Assembly: GCA_937892315.1 (NCBI GenBank)
Contig: CALAVF010000098.1
Coordinates: forward strand, 1 to 18,586
Direction of reading: 5' to 3'
Length of the DNA: 18,586 nucleotides
DNA from: an uncultured Prevotellaceae bacterium
GTDB lineage: Bacteria > Bacteroidota > Bacteroidia > Bacteroidales > Bacteroidaceae
Shown here: one piece after another, positions 1 through 7,836 of the stretch
Numbering within the stretch: position 1 is the stretch's first letter
Layout of the letters: every line of letters begins with the position of its first letter
The notes under the pieces: generated by a model
What the model was told of the DNA's origin: nothing
Databases searched by the model: none
Seen by the model: the letters and a program-made list of their open reading frames with translations, nothing else
Position numbers and translations under genes: made by a program

Positions 1-2694
1 AGTTTCTTTCAATACTTATAGTTGCAATTTCAACTAAATGATTATCAACTACTTTTCCTTCATTTTTATAATCAATTATTTTTCTAGCAGCATTTTTTAT
101 AAGATGATAAAAATCACGATTACCATGAAAATCTTTTTTTCCATCTTCACTATGATTTTCTGTTAAATAATTTTTATAATTAAAATATGTAACTCCAAGT
201 TTTTGGTAAAAAACTTTGTATATTTCACCTAATTTTTCATTATAAGATTTTCCAATTGTTAATGCAGTTATCTCTGTATCTTCTATTTCTGGATCTGGAA
301 TAGATAAATACATACCTCTATTCATTTTAGAAGCATCTAAGGCCCAATTAGATATACCAACAAATGCAATTTTTAGTCCTTCTTCATATTGTTTATTATC
401 TTCATCTTTTTGGTCATACTCTAATTGTGAATGAATAACTTTAAGAGGATTATTTGGTGAATGCTCGGCAAGACCCATTTCATCAAAGAAGATCATGGAT
501 ATATTGTTTTTTTTATTTTCCGCACTTAAGTTTCTTAATTTGCTTTTTGCTTTTTCGAAAACATTTAAAACTCCTTTTGATGTACTAGCCATTGAGCCCT
601 GATAAGAATTTAAAATTATTTTTGGATATTGTTTAAAAAGTTCATTAGTTGATGAATTACCTTTCATTGCCTTATTTATTAATTGAACACTTAAAGATTT
701 ACTACAACCAGGCTTTCCTACAATAAATATTGGGACTTTATTATTTATTGCAATAAATAATGAAAATATATTATCTAATAGAGCTCTATTTTTTGCTATT
801 CCTTTTTCAAGATCTATATTATTTATAACATATAATTCTTCCCTTTGAGGTATATCTAAGAAATCTTGTTTTTCAAAAAATGGATGAAATTTTGTTAATA
901 TTTTATTCATCTTTGTTCTGAATTCATTTCTTGTTTTATTATTTGTTATACGTAAATAATAACAAGCAAAAACAGATAAAATAATTGAATAGATTTGTAA
1001 GCTTAACTCGTTTAATCCTTTATAAAAGTCATTATCTTTGGAAATATCAAGTGAATTCGTTTCTTTTCTTTTTTTTAATTCATAAAAAATGTTAAATCTT
1101 CTAATTTCTCTTAATGAAACTGAAGAAATTCCATTTTTTTTTCTTATAAATTTCTGTGCAGTTGAAATCATTTTTTTTGCAAATTGATGAATCTTATTAA
1201 AATCTTCTTCATTCATATTTCCTTTATTTTCATTAAATAATCTTTGAATTGGTTCTAGAATAATACTTTCTATATATTTTTTTTCATCTTCTCTAGTTAA
1301 ATTTCCAAAATCAAAAACGAAATTTAATAAAGAATGTGGTAATGGATTAACAGTGTATACCAAAGTACTTTTTGATGATTTTTTCATTTTTTCTATTTGT
1401 TTTTCATTCAAATTTTTTTTTTCTTTATGTGCCTGGTTAACATCAAGTCCTACTTTTAGTTTTAAATTATTTTCTTCATGTCTATAAGGATTACATGCTG
1501 CAATGAAAACAATATTGGAAGGGATTTTATTTCCTTGATAAGTATGCTTACACATTATTTCACTAATTAAACCCATTGATTTACATGTATTTATTTCATC
1601 TAAAAATACCCAAATTTTCCTTGGGACAAAAATTTGATCATTATCCTCAAAACGTTTTCTTTCTTCTTTATCATCTTTTTCTAATTTCAAAGCTTCCTTT
1701 ATTACTTGTGTTTCTAGGAAATTTATAATATCTTTATCACTTATCCCTGCATGAATATTTAATATTTTCATTTTATTTTCTCCTTTATTAAGCATTTCTG
1801 ATAATTTTCTTATAAGAGAAGTTTTCCCACATCCTGTTTCTCCCATCATTATTATTGGAATATTAGCTCTTATTCTTAATAAAATAAGAATCAATTTAAC
1901 AAAATTATCTGCTGTGAATACATAAGTTCCAGTTATTTCTTCTAATGATTTTCTCTCACTTGATGAACCTTTTTCCACAGGGTTAGGAATATCTAAGATC
2001 TCTTTTAGTTTATAAAGAAATTCCTTTGGTTTAAATTTGTTATAATCTGGGATATTAGTAAAACCTGTATTATTTAAATGTTCATAATTCATTAATTTAA
2101 ATAGATTAATATAATCAGGATCATTACTAGATTTATTTGTTATTATGCTAAATCCTTCTCCATTTCCCTCATGGAAAAATAATAATGAAAGTTCTATTTT
2201 ATTAAAGGAAATTACATCATGTGTATCATTGGCAAGACTTTCAATATGTTTTTCTATTAATTTTGTAAAAGCACCCTCAGTAAAATGCTTAGTAATTTTA
2301 ATAAAACTTTCAATTATAAAAGATCTTATTTTATCATCAACAACTCTAGATTCTCTTCTCCTATATGCATTTAGATGAAAGCTTCGATTAAATTTTATAA
2401 ATTGAGAAGCTAAAACGTCAACAAAAGATTTAATTTGGTAATAATTTGGATACTCAATCTTTCTAGTTATTTCTTTGAAAATTAAATTTTGGCACTCTTC
2501 CTGACTTAATATTTGTGCTTTTTCTATAATATCAAAATATTGAAAATCTCGTGGAGTAATACCATCAATATATAAATCTGTAGAATCAATTTTTTCTTCT
2601 CTAAAAGCTTTCAAATAATTACAGACAATTTGAATATTATCTTTAATATCATTAGGTACTATTAATGGAGGTAAAGATTTATAAGAATTTTCAC
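1..2694 (-). CDS. RNF213/mysterin-like AAA+ ATPase core, eukaryotic, partial at both ends
   Basis: About 897 codons read without a stop and continue past position 1. Two AAA+ modules are visible. The first has Walker A GETGCGKTS (1820-1843) and Walker B VFLDEIN (1589-1609). The second has the unusual Walker A GKPGCSKS (695-718), Walker B MIFFDE (479-496) and the block NWALDASKMNRG (about 310-350). GKPG-S-KS and this downstream block are hallmarks of RNF213, whose third and fourth AAA units are the active ATPases. The two Walker lysines are 375 residues apart, close to the spacing I recall for human RNF213. In animals the protein is a giant cytosolic E3 ligase. Its RING/E3 part would lie beyond position 1 and is not seen. 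Other family-like stretches are LVYTVNPLPHSLLNFVFDFG and SVSLREIRRFNIFYE. Codons end in A/T, Gln is CAA/CAG, Trp is TGG and no intron is visible. Family call is strong; the source organism is unknown. Confidence 0.88.
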
Positions 2695-2705
2695 ATGGGA
2701 TGGGC
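2685..2705. other. Junction between AT-rich eukaryotic DNA and Bacteroidales DNA
   Basis: Base composition and codon style change abruptly here, from roughly 25% G+C to roughly 45-50%. To the left, the minus-strand frame reads as RNF213-like sequence up to about YKSLPPLIVPNDI. To the right, the plus strand reads as the end of a bacterial outer-membrane-type protein. Both coding sequences are cut at this point. The minus-strand frame stays open by chance into the bacterial side until a TGA at 2831-2833, so a gene caller would place a false start near 2812. No inverted repeat, target-site duplication or transposase flanks the join. A misassembly is most likely. The exact breakpoint is uncertain by about 10-15 bases. 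Confidence 0.8.
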
Positions 2706-3039
2706 ATTCCGGTATAAACGCGAACTGTCATCGACAAAAAGTGATTATGCCAAGCCGAGTTGCATCCCTGGATATGGATACACCACAAACTCCACTTGTT
2801 GGGGTGGTACATACAGCCTGATTTTTGACCTCAATTGGGGCAAGAAAAAGAGTCATAAACGAGGCATGAATGTGGAAATCAGAGACATCCCTCAAGAGGA
2901 AAAAGAAGATACAGAAGAAGCAGATGATGTACAGGAAGAAGGAGTGATTGAAAATGTAGAAAACAACGACGAAATCGAAGAAACCAACAATGGAAAAGAA
3001 GACGAATCAAACGATGACGGGGAAGGAACAGAAGAATAA
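2695..3039 (+). CDS. C-terminal end of a probable outer-membrane beta-barrel protein with acidic tail, 5' truncated
   Basis: The frame is cut by the junction, so the true start is missing. The ATG at 2695 is only the first in-frame codon on the bacterial side. Residues of the type WAFRYKREL and GGTYSLIFDLNWGKKK show the alternating aromatic/polar pattern of closing beta-strands in a Bacteroidetes outer-membrane barrel. This is an inference from pattern, not a recognised family. A hydrophilic tail of about 60 residues follows, dominated by Glu, Asp and Asn (EEKEDTEEADD, NDDGEGTEE). Its last 50 nt overlap the start of apbE, which suggests translational coupling. The tail is probably periplasmic or disordered. 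I cannot name the protein. Confidence 0.5.
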   Translation: MGWAFRYKRELSSTKSDYAKPSCIPGYGYTTNSTCWGGTYSLIFDLNWGKKKSHKRGMNVEIRDIPQEEKEDTEEADDVQEEGVIENVENNDEIEETNNGKEDESNDDGEGTEE

Positions 3040-4108
3040 GTTCGACCCGTATGCACCACATAAAATTAAATGGTGGGGATGGCCATTGCTGATACTGCTG
3101 ATAGTTGGTACGATTTACATTTTCCGTACCACGCATGGCGATACGGCAAAAGAAACGATAGGCAACGCATGGAAAGAAGCAGAAACACAACGATGTGAAG
3201 GCGGAGTGTTTGGCACGTTCTACCACATCACTTATGAAGCAGCGACTAACATGCAGAAAGGGATTGATGAGACACTCCTGGAGGTTGACAACTCCCTCTC
3301 CCCATTCAATCCCAATTCGGTTATTACCGCCATCAACAACAATACGGACATGACTGTTGATTCCATGTTTGCAGAGGTCTTTTCTCTGTCGAAGAAAGTA
3401 TCGGCTGAGACTTCTGGTGCTTTTGACATTACGGTGGCACCACTTGTCAATCTGTGGGGGTTCGGATTTAAGAACATTGACAACGTCAATCAGGAAAAGG
3501 TGGATAGCCTGTTAGCATACGTCGGGATTGAGCATGTAACACTTTCAGATGGGCAGATACAAAAGAAATATCCCGAAACGATGCTTGATTGTAGTGCTAT
3601 CGCAAAAGGCTATGGCGTAGATGCCGTCGGAATATTCCTTGAAAGTCAAGGCGTGAAGAACTATATGGTGGAGATAGGAGGCGAAGTGAGAGTGCGTGGA
3701 ACGAACCCACGAGGTGAGATGTGGAAAATCGGCATCAACAAGCCAGACGACGACAAGGAGAGCATCAACAATGAACTGCAACAAATCTTGCAGGTAACGC
3801 AACTTTCGATGGCAACATCTGGCAACTACCGCAATTTCTACGAAAAGGAAGGAAAGAAATATGCCCATACCATCGACCCTCGTTCGGGGTATCCTGTTCA
3901 GCACAGCATTCTCTCCTCTACCGTACTGACACAAGATTGTGCCACTGCAGACGCTTATGCTACGGCATTCATGGTGTTAGGTCTTGACGAGGCAAAAAAG
4001 GTTCTTGACAAGCACAAGGAACTGATGGCTTTTTTCATCTACACCAACGAGAAAGGTGAGACACAGACTTGGCATACAGAGAGTATGGAACAGATGATGC
4101 TTCAATAA
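2990..4108 (+). CDS. apbE: FAD:protein FMN transferase (ApbE family)
   Basis: ApbE attaches FMN covalently to Thr/Ser of target proteins such as Nqr and Rnf subunits, using FAD and Mg2+, on the outer face of the inner membrane. The 372 residues show one transmembrane anchor at about 28-46 (WWGWPLLILLIVGTIYIF) after a basic cytoplasmic start, then the ApbE fold: GTFYHITYE, SPFNPNSVI, FDITVAPLVNLWGFG, DCSAIAKGYGVD (D200-D211), EIGGEVRVRG, TSGNY, HTIDPRSGYP (H293, D296) and TADAYATA with D321, a likely metal ligand. I see no lipobox, whereas many ApbE proteins are lipoproteins. The start overlaps the upstream gene by 50 nt. An in-frame ATG at 3014 is an alternative start and would shorten the overlap to 26 nt. 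Crp/Fnr and dcp follow after 46 nt, probably in the same transcript. Flavinylated partners are not in this window. Confidence 0.95.
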   Translation: MEKKTNQTMTGKEQKNKFDPYAPHKIKWWGWPLLILLIVGTIYIFRTTHGDTAKETIGNAWKEAETQRCEGGVFGTFYHITYEAATNMQKGIDETLLEVDNSLSPFNPNSVITAINNNTDMTVDSMFAEVFSLSKKVSAETSGAFDITVAPLVNLWGFGFKNIDNVNQEKVDSLLAYVGIEHVTLSDGQIQKKYPETMLDCSAIAKGYGVDAVGIFLESQGVKNYMVEIGGEVRVRGTNPRGEMWKIGINKPDDDKESINNELQQILQVTQLSMATSGNYRNFYEKEGKKYAHTIDPRSGYPVQHSILSSTVLTQDCATADAYATAFMVLGLDEAKKVLDKHKELMAFFIYTNEKGETQTWHTESMEQMMLQ

Positions 4109-4154
4109 CTCAGCATGAGACGATTAGGCTAATAACAATAAAAGCATTTACATT

Positions 4155-4829
4155 ATGGAATTGACAATGTTTGAGCGATTACTGCAACTCCCGCTTTTTC
4201 AAGGGTTAAGCACCCCAGAAATATCGGATGTCATGGCTCATGTTCGTCTCGATTTTGTCAATTATCATGCTGGCGAAGAGATTGTTTTGCAGGGAGAATC
4301 CTGTCAAAACCTCCAGTTCATTATTAGCGGAAATTTGTCAACCGTCTATATGGATCCGAAAGGACGTTTCAGATTGGCAGAAAAACTTCCTCCTATCGGC
4401 GTGCTGGAACCGTATAACCTGTTTGGCATGTACCAAAAATATTCGCGGACGTACGTGTTTGACACAGAAGGAAGAACCTTGTCGATTGAGAAACAAGTGT
4501 TGGTGAATCAACTCATGAAGAGTCAAATCGTGAAGATAAACTTCCTCAACATTGCTTGTAACCGTTACCAGCAGACGCTGAAAACGCTTTGGGAAATGCC
4601 CGATGAAACCGTTAAAAAGAAGATTGTCAAGTTTATATACTCCTACTCATCTGTTCCGCGTGGAAAGAAGGAACTACAAATCAAAATGACAGACCTTGCC
4701 GACATTATTCATGAGACAAGACTGAATGTGTCGAAAGCATTGAATGAGATGCAGGAGAAAAAACTGGTCATCTTGCAGAGAGGCGGTTTTGTCATTCCAG
4801 AAATTCAGAATTTGAAAACATCTAAATAA
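4155..4829 (+). CDS. Crp/Fnr-family transcriptional regulator
   Basis: The 224 residues have Crp/Fnr architecture. An N-terminal cyclic-nucleotide-binding-type beta-roll (about 10-125; LFQGLSTPEISDVM, YHAGEEIVLQGESCQNLQFIISG) is followed by a long dimerisation helix and a C-terminal winged helix-turn-helix (about 150-220; KMTDLADIIHETRLNVSKAL, then LVILQRGGFVI). The roll lacks the RxS phosphate-binding signature of cAMP-responsive CRP, and no Fnr-type cysteine cluster is visible, so the ligand is unknown. ATG at 4155 is used; ATG at 4167 (MFERLLQLP) is an equally reasonable start. Only 4 nt separate its stop from dcp, so it is almost certainly cotranscribed with that gene and may regulate it or itself. 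Direct target sites could not be identified. Confidence 0.9.
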   Translation: MELTMFERLLQLPLFQGLSTPEISDVMAHVRLDFVNYHAGEEIVLQGESCQNLQFIISGNLSTVYMDPKGRFRLAEKLPPIGVLEPYNLFGMYQKYSRTYVFDTEGRTLSIEKQVLVNQLMKSQIVKINFLNIACNRYQQTLKTLWEMPDETVKKKIVKFIYSYSSVPRGKKELQIKMTDLADIIHETRLNVSKALNEMQEKKLVILQRGGFVIPEIQNLKTSK

Positions 4830-4833
4830 TGAT

Positions 4834-6894
4834 ATGAATCCATTTTTTACGACATACAAATATATTCCTTTCGACCGTATTGTAGAGGCAGATTACGAAC
4901 CTGCCATCATGAAAGGAATAGAAGAGGAAGACCGAGAGATTGATGCGATTGTCAACGATCCAGAACTTCCAACGTTTGAGAACACGATTGAAGCCCTCGA
5001 ACGCACAGGAGAATTGTTGGGTAAGGTGACAGAAGTATTTTTCAATCTTTTGAGTGCCGAAACCACAGACTTTCTCGATGAGTTGGCACAAAAGATTTCT
5101 CCCGTCTTGTCGGAACACTCCAATAACATCACGCTAAACGAACAACTTTTCAAGCGAGTTAAAGCCGTGTATGATGACCATGCATCAGATCAATTTGCAC
5201 GACTCTCTACGGAACAAACAACCCTCTTGAAAAACTCCTATGAAGGTTTCGTCCGTAATGGTGCAAATCTGCCTGAGGAGAAAAAGGCACAATTGCGAAA
5301 GATTTCTGCTGAACTGGGCGTTTTATCGCTTCAATTCTCGCAGAACAAACTGAAAGACACCAACGATTTCATCTTGCAAACCACAGATGAGAACGACCTC
5401 TCAGGGCTTCCTGAGAGTGCTGTGGACTTGGCACGCCAGACGGCAAAGGATAAAGATATGGAGGGATGGGTCTTTACGCTACAAGCCCCGTCATACTCCC
5501 CTTTCCTCACCTACTCTTCCCGACGTGAATTGAGAAAGCAAATGTACTTGGCATACAATACGTTGTGTACACACGACAACGATTGCAACAATGTTGACAT
5601 CGTTGGAAAAATTGTCAATCTTCATCGTGAGATGGCACAACTGCTGGGTTTCAAGACCTATGCTGATTATGCTTTGGCACGTCGAATGGCTGAAAAAACA
5701 GAGCATGTGTACAGCCTTCTGAACTCTCTCATCAATGCATACATGCCCACAGCCAAAGCAGAAGTTGAGGAAGTGAAAGCCCTTTATTACAAGGAGGAAA
5801 ACATTGACGAAACCACACTTCCTGAAGATGACGAGCGCCGTTTTAAGCCTTGGGACTTTTCCTATTATGCAAATAAATTAAAAGAAAGCAAGTTCAACAT
5901 TAACAGCGAAATGCTTCGTCCATACTTTGAACTGTCTAAAGTGAAAGAAGGTGTGTTCGGGTTGGCGACCCAACTTTATGGCATCACTTTCAGAAGAAAC
6001 ACGGAAGCACCTGTTTATCATCCAGATGTAGAAGCCTATGATGTCATCGACAAGGATGGGACGTTTCTTGCCCTCTTCTATTGCGATTTCCACCCTCGTG
6101 CATCGAAAAAGTCAGGAGCCTGGATGACCTCATTCAAGGAGCAATGGAAAGAGAAAGACGGCACCAACTCTCGTCCGCAGGTTTCTATCGTGATGAATCT
6201 GTCAAAGCCAACAGACGAGAAGCCTGCCTTATTGACGTTGGGCGAGGTGGAGACATTCCTGCATGAGTTCGGACATTCACTCCATGGCATGTTTGCCAAC
6301 ACTACATACCGTTCCCTCTCAGGAACAAATGTCTATTGGGATTTTGTGGAGTTGCCGTCGCAGTTCATGGAGAATTTTGCGGTAGAAAAAGACTTCCTGT
6401 CCACTTTTGCGACCCACTATCAGACAGGCGAGCCTTTGCCACAGGAACTGATAGACAGAATTGTTGCAAGCCGTAACTTCAACGCCGCTTATGCATGTAT
6501 GCGGCAAGTCAGTTTCGGACTTCTTGACATGGCTTTTTATACGCTCTCCACACCTTTCGACGCCGACCTGATGCAGTTTGAAGAGGAGGCATGGAAAGCC
6601 ACAAGGATTCTCCCGAAAGTAGGCGGAACGTGCATGACGACTCAGTTCTCGCACATTATGGCAGGAGGCTATTCTGCTGGCTATTATAGTTACAAATGGG
6701 CAGAAGTGCTTGATGCAGATGCCTTTTCGTTGTTCAAGGAGCGTGGCATTTTTGACAAAGAGACGGCACAAAGTTTCCGTGACAACATCCTTTCGCGAGG
6801 AGGGACAGAACATCCGATGACTCTCTACAAACGCTTTAGAGGACAAGAACCCACAATTGATGCCCTACTTCGTCGAAATGGCATAAAACATTAA
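4834..6894 (+). CDS. dcp: M3-family zinc metallopeptidase, peptidyl-dipeptidase Dcp type
   Basis: Dcp is a zinc carboxydipeptidase that removes dipeptides from the C-terminus of oligopeptides. The 686 residues match the usual Dcp length. The zinc site is complete: HEFGH at residues 477-481 (with following SLHG) and the third ligand E506 in DFVELPSQ, with the family's GT...DFVE-PSQ spacing. The C-terminal signature blocks GGYSAGYYSYKWAEVLDADA and GGTEHPMTLYKRFRGQEPTI are present. There is no signal peptide (start MNPFFTTYKYIPF), so a cytoplasmic location is likely, unlike some Dcp-type enzymes. A related oligopeptidase A role cannot be excluded, but the C-terminus is more Dcp-like. It starts 4 nt after the Crp/Fnr gene and would act downstream of peptide import, consistent with the transporters at the other end of the window. 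Confidence 0.94.
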   Translation: MNPFFTTYKYIPFDRIVEADYEPAIMKGIEEEDREIDAIVNDPELPTFENTIEALERTGELLGKVTEVFFNLLSAETTDFLDELAQKISPVLSEHSNNITLNEQLFKRVKAVYDDHASDQFARLSTEQTTLLKNSYEGFVRNGANLPEEKKAQLRKISAELGVLSLQFSQNKLKDTNDFILQTTDENDLSGLPESAVDLARQTAKDKDMEGWVFTLQAPSYSPFLTYSSRRELRKQMYLAYNTLCTHDNDCNNVDIVGKIVNLHREMAQLLGFKTYADYALARRMAEKTEHVYSLLNSLINAYMPTAKAEVEEVKALYYKEENIDETTLPEDDERRFKPWDFSYYANKLKESKFNINSEMLRPYFELSKVKEGVFGLATQLYGITFRRNTEAPVYHPDVEAYDVIDKDGTFLALFYCDFHPRASKKSGAWMTSFKEQWKEKDGTNSRPQVSIVMNLSKPTDEKPALLTLGEVETFLHEFGHSLHGMFANTTYRSLSGTNVYWDFVELPSQFMENFAVEKDFLSTFATHYQTGEPLPQELIDRIVASRNFNAAYACMRQVSFGLLDMAFYTLSTPFDADLMQFEEEAWKATRILPKVGGTCMTTQFSHIMAGGYSAGYYSYKWAEVLDADAFSLFKERGIFDKETAQSFRDNILSRGGTEHPMTLYKRFRGQEPTIDALLRRNGIKH

Positions 6895-6927
6895 TGTCAC
6901 CTCATATCTTCTAAACATCTATCATCA

Positions 6928-7368
6928 ATGAGAAAAGCATTCAACATATTGTCACTTTTATTGTTGGTACTGACATTTTCCTCTTGTTCGCTCGAAGACG
7001 ACCTTGACGAAATCTTCTATGGGAAAACGTGGTACATGAATGGTGCGACCATCAACGGCATGAAACTCAACAGCGATGTCAAGAACTTTTATACAGACAC
7101 CGGCACCAACGCTTACTATGTATCTTTCTCGTCCGGCACATTTCAGGGAGCCCTTTCTGCAGGTGTCACCTTCTCTGGCACATGGACTGCCGACGGGAAA
7201 AAGCACACGATTGCATTGACCGTCAATCAGAAACCCAATGCGGATACTGCGTTTGACAAACAGATATACAACATTCTCTCGGCAGTCACCTCATACGAAA
7301 GTGGTGCCGAATTCCTTTTGCTGAAGGAAGATGGAGACAATCAGATCTTTTTCGGAAGTTCCAGATAA
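6928..7368 (+). CDS. Small Bacteroidales lipoprotein, function unknown (possibly DUF4847-like)
   Basis: This is a 146-residue protein with a lipoprotein signal: basic start (MRKAF), hydrophobic core LLLLVLTF and lipobox FSSC with the modified Cys at residue 20, then an acidic stretch SLEDDLDEIF. An acidic run just after the Cys fits surface or outer-membrane sorting in Bacteroidetes, though this is an inference. The mature part (GKTWYMNGATINGMK, FSGTWTADGKKHTI, FFGSS) alternates as in a small beta-barrel or lipocalin-like domain. It resembles the DUF4847-type lipoproteins that I recall lying beside dCMP deaminase in Bacteroides relatives, but I cannot confirm the family. It sits 33 nt after dcp and 23 nt before the deaminase, so it is probably part of the operon. 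Confidence 0.75.
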   Translation: MRKAFNILSLLLLVLTFSSCSLEDDLDEIFYGKTWYMNGATINGMKLNSDVKNFYTDTGTNAYYVSFSSGTFQGALSAGVTFSGTWTADGKKHTIALTVNQKPNADTAFDKQIYNILSAVTSYESGAEFLLLKEDGDNQIFFGSSR

Positions 7369-7391
7369 CAACAATACATATCGATAAAACT

Positions 7392-7817
7392 ATGCAAGAA
7401 GACAAACAATACAACCTTGACTGCCGCTATGTGCGTATGGCTCGCATCTGGGCAGAAAACTCTTACTGCCAACGCCGCCAAGTTGGGGCTTTGGTCGTGA
7501 AGAATAAGGCCATCATTTCCGATGGTTACAACGGAACGCCTTCAGGATTTGAGAACGTGTGTGAAGACGAAAACAACGTGACAAAACCTTATGTGCTCCA
7601 TGCAGAGGCAAACGCCATCACCAAATTGGCTCGGTCGCACAATTCCAGCGATGGAGCCACCCTCTACATCACGGCATCGCCTTGTATTGAGTGCGCAAAA
7701 TTGATTATTCAGGCAGGCATCAAGCGTGTGGTTTATTCCGAGAAATACCGACTGGAGGACGGCTTGAATCTGCTGAAGCGTGCTGGCATTGAGGTCGAAT
7801 ACATAAACCCAGAATAA
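7392..7817 (+). CDS. Deoxycytidylate (dCMP) deaminase family protein
   Basis: This 141-residue zinc enzyme of the cytidine/deoxycytidylate deaminase fold converts dCMP to dUMP, feeding thymidylate synthesis. The catalytic zinc motif is complete: HAEANA with H70 and the proton shuttle E72, and PCIECAK with zinc ligands C98 and C101. The upstream substrate loop SDGYNGTPSGF is typical of dCMP deaminase and of the ComEB branch. Length agrees with the family. It lies 23 nt after the lipoprotein gene and 19 nt before the S41 protease gene. The cyclo-ligase two genes downstream also touches one-carbon and thymidylate metabolism. Other members of the fold (tRNA or riboflavin deaminases) are less likely because of the NGTPSG block. 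Confidence 0.94.
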   Translation: MQEDKQYNLDCRYVRMARIWAENSYCQRRQVGALVVKNKAIISDGYNGTPSGFENVCEDENNVTKPYVLHAEANAITKLARSHNSSDGATLYITASPCIECAKLIIQAGIKRVVYSEKYRLEDGLNLLKRAGIEVEYINPE

Positions 7818-7836
7818 AACGTCGAATTTTACCATT

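Noticed and set aside
2145..2378. A 77-codon open frame on the plus strand within the AT-rich segment
   Set aside because: It is opposite the continuous RNF213-like frame and reads as low-complexity Ser/Leu/Ile, as expected for a shadow.
1..2694. The AT-rich gene as a bacterial anti-phage AAA protein or a ciliate code-6 gene
   Set aside because: The GKPG-S-KS P-loop and NWALDASKMNRG block point to RNF213 rather than a bacterial defence ATPase, and all Gln codons are CAA/CAG with no in-frame TAA or TAG. Ciliates that use the standard code remain possible.
2685..2705. An insertion-sequence or phage attachment boundary at the composition switch
   Set aside because: I found no terminal inverted repeat, direct repeat, integrase, transposase or tRNA at the join.
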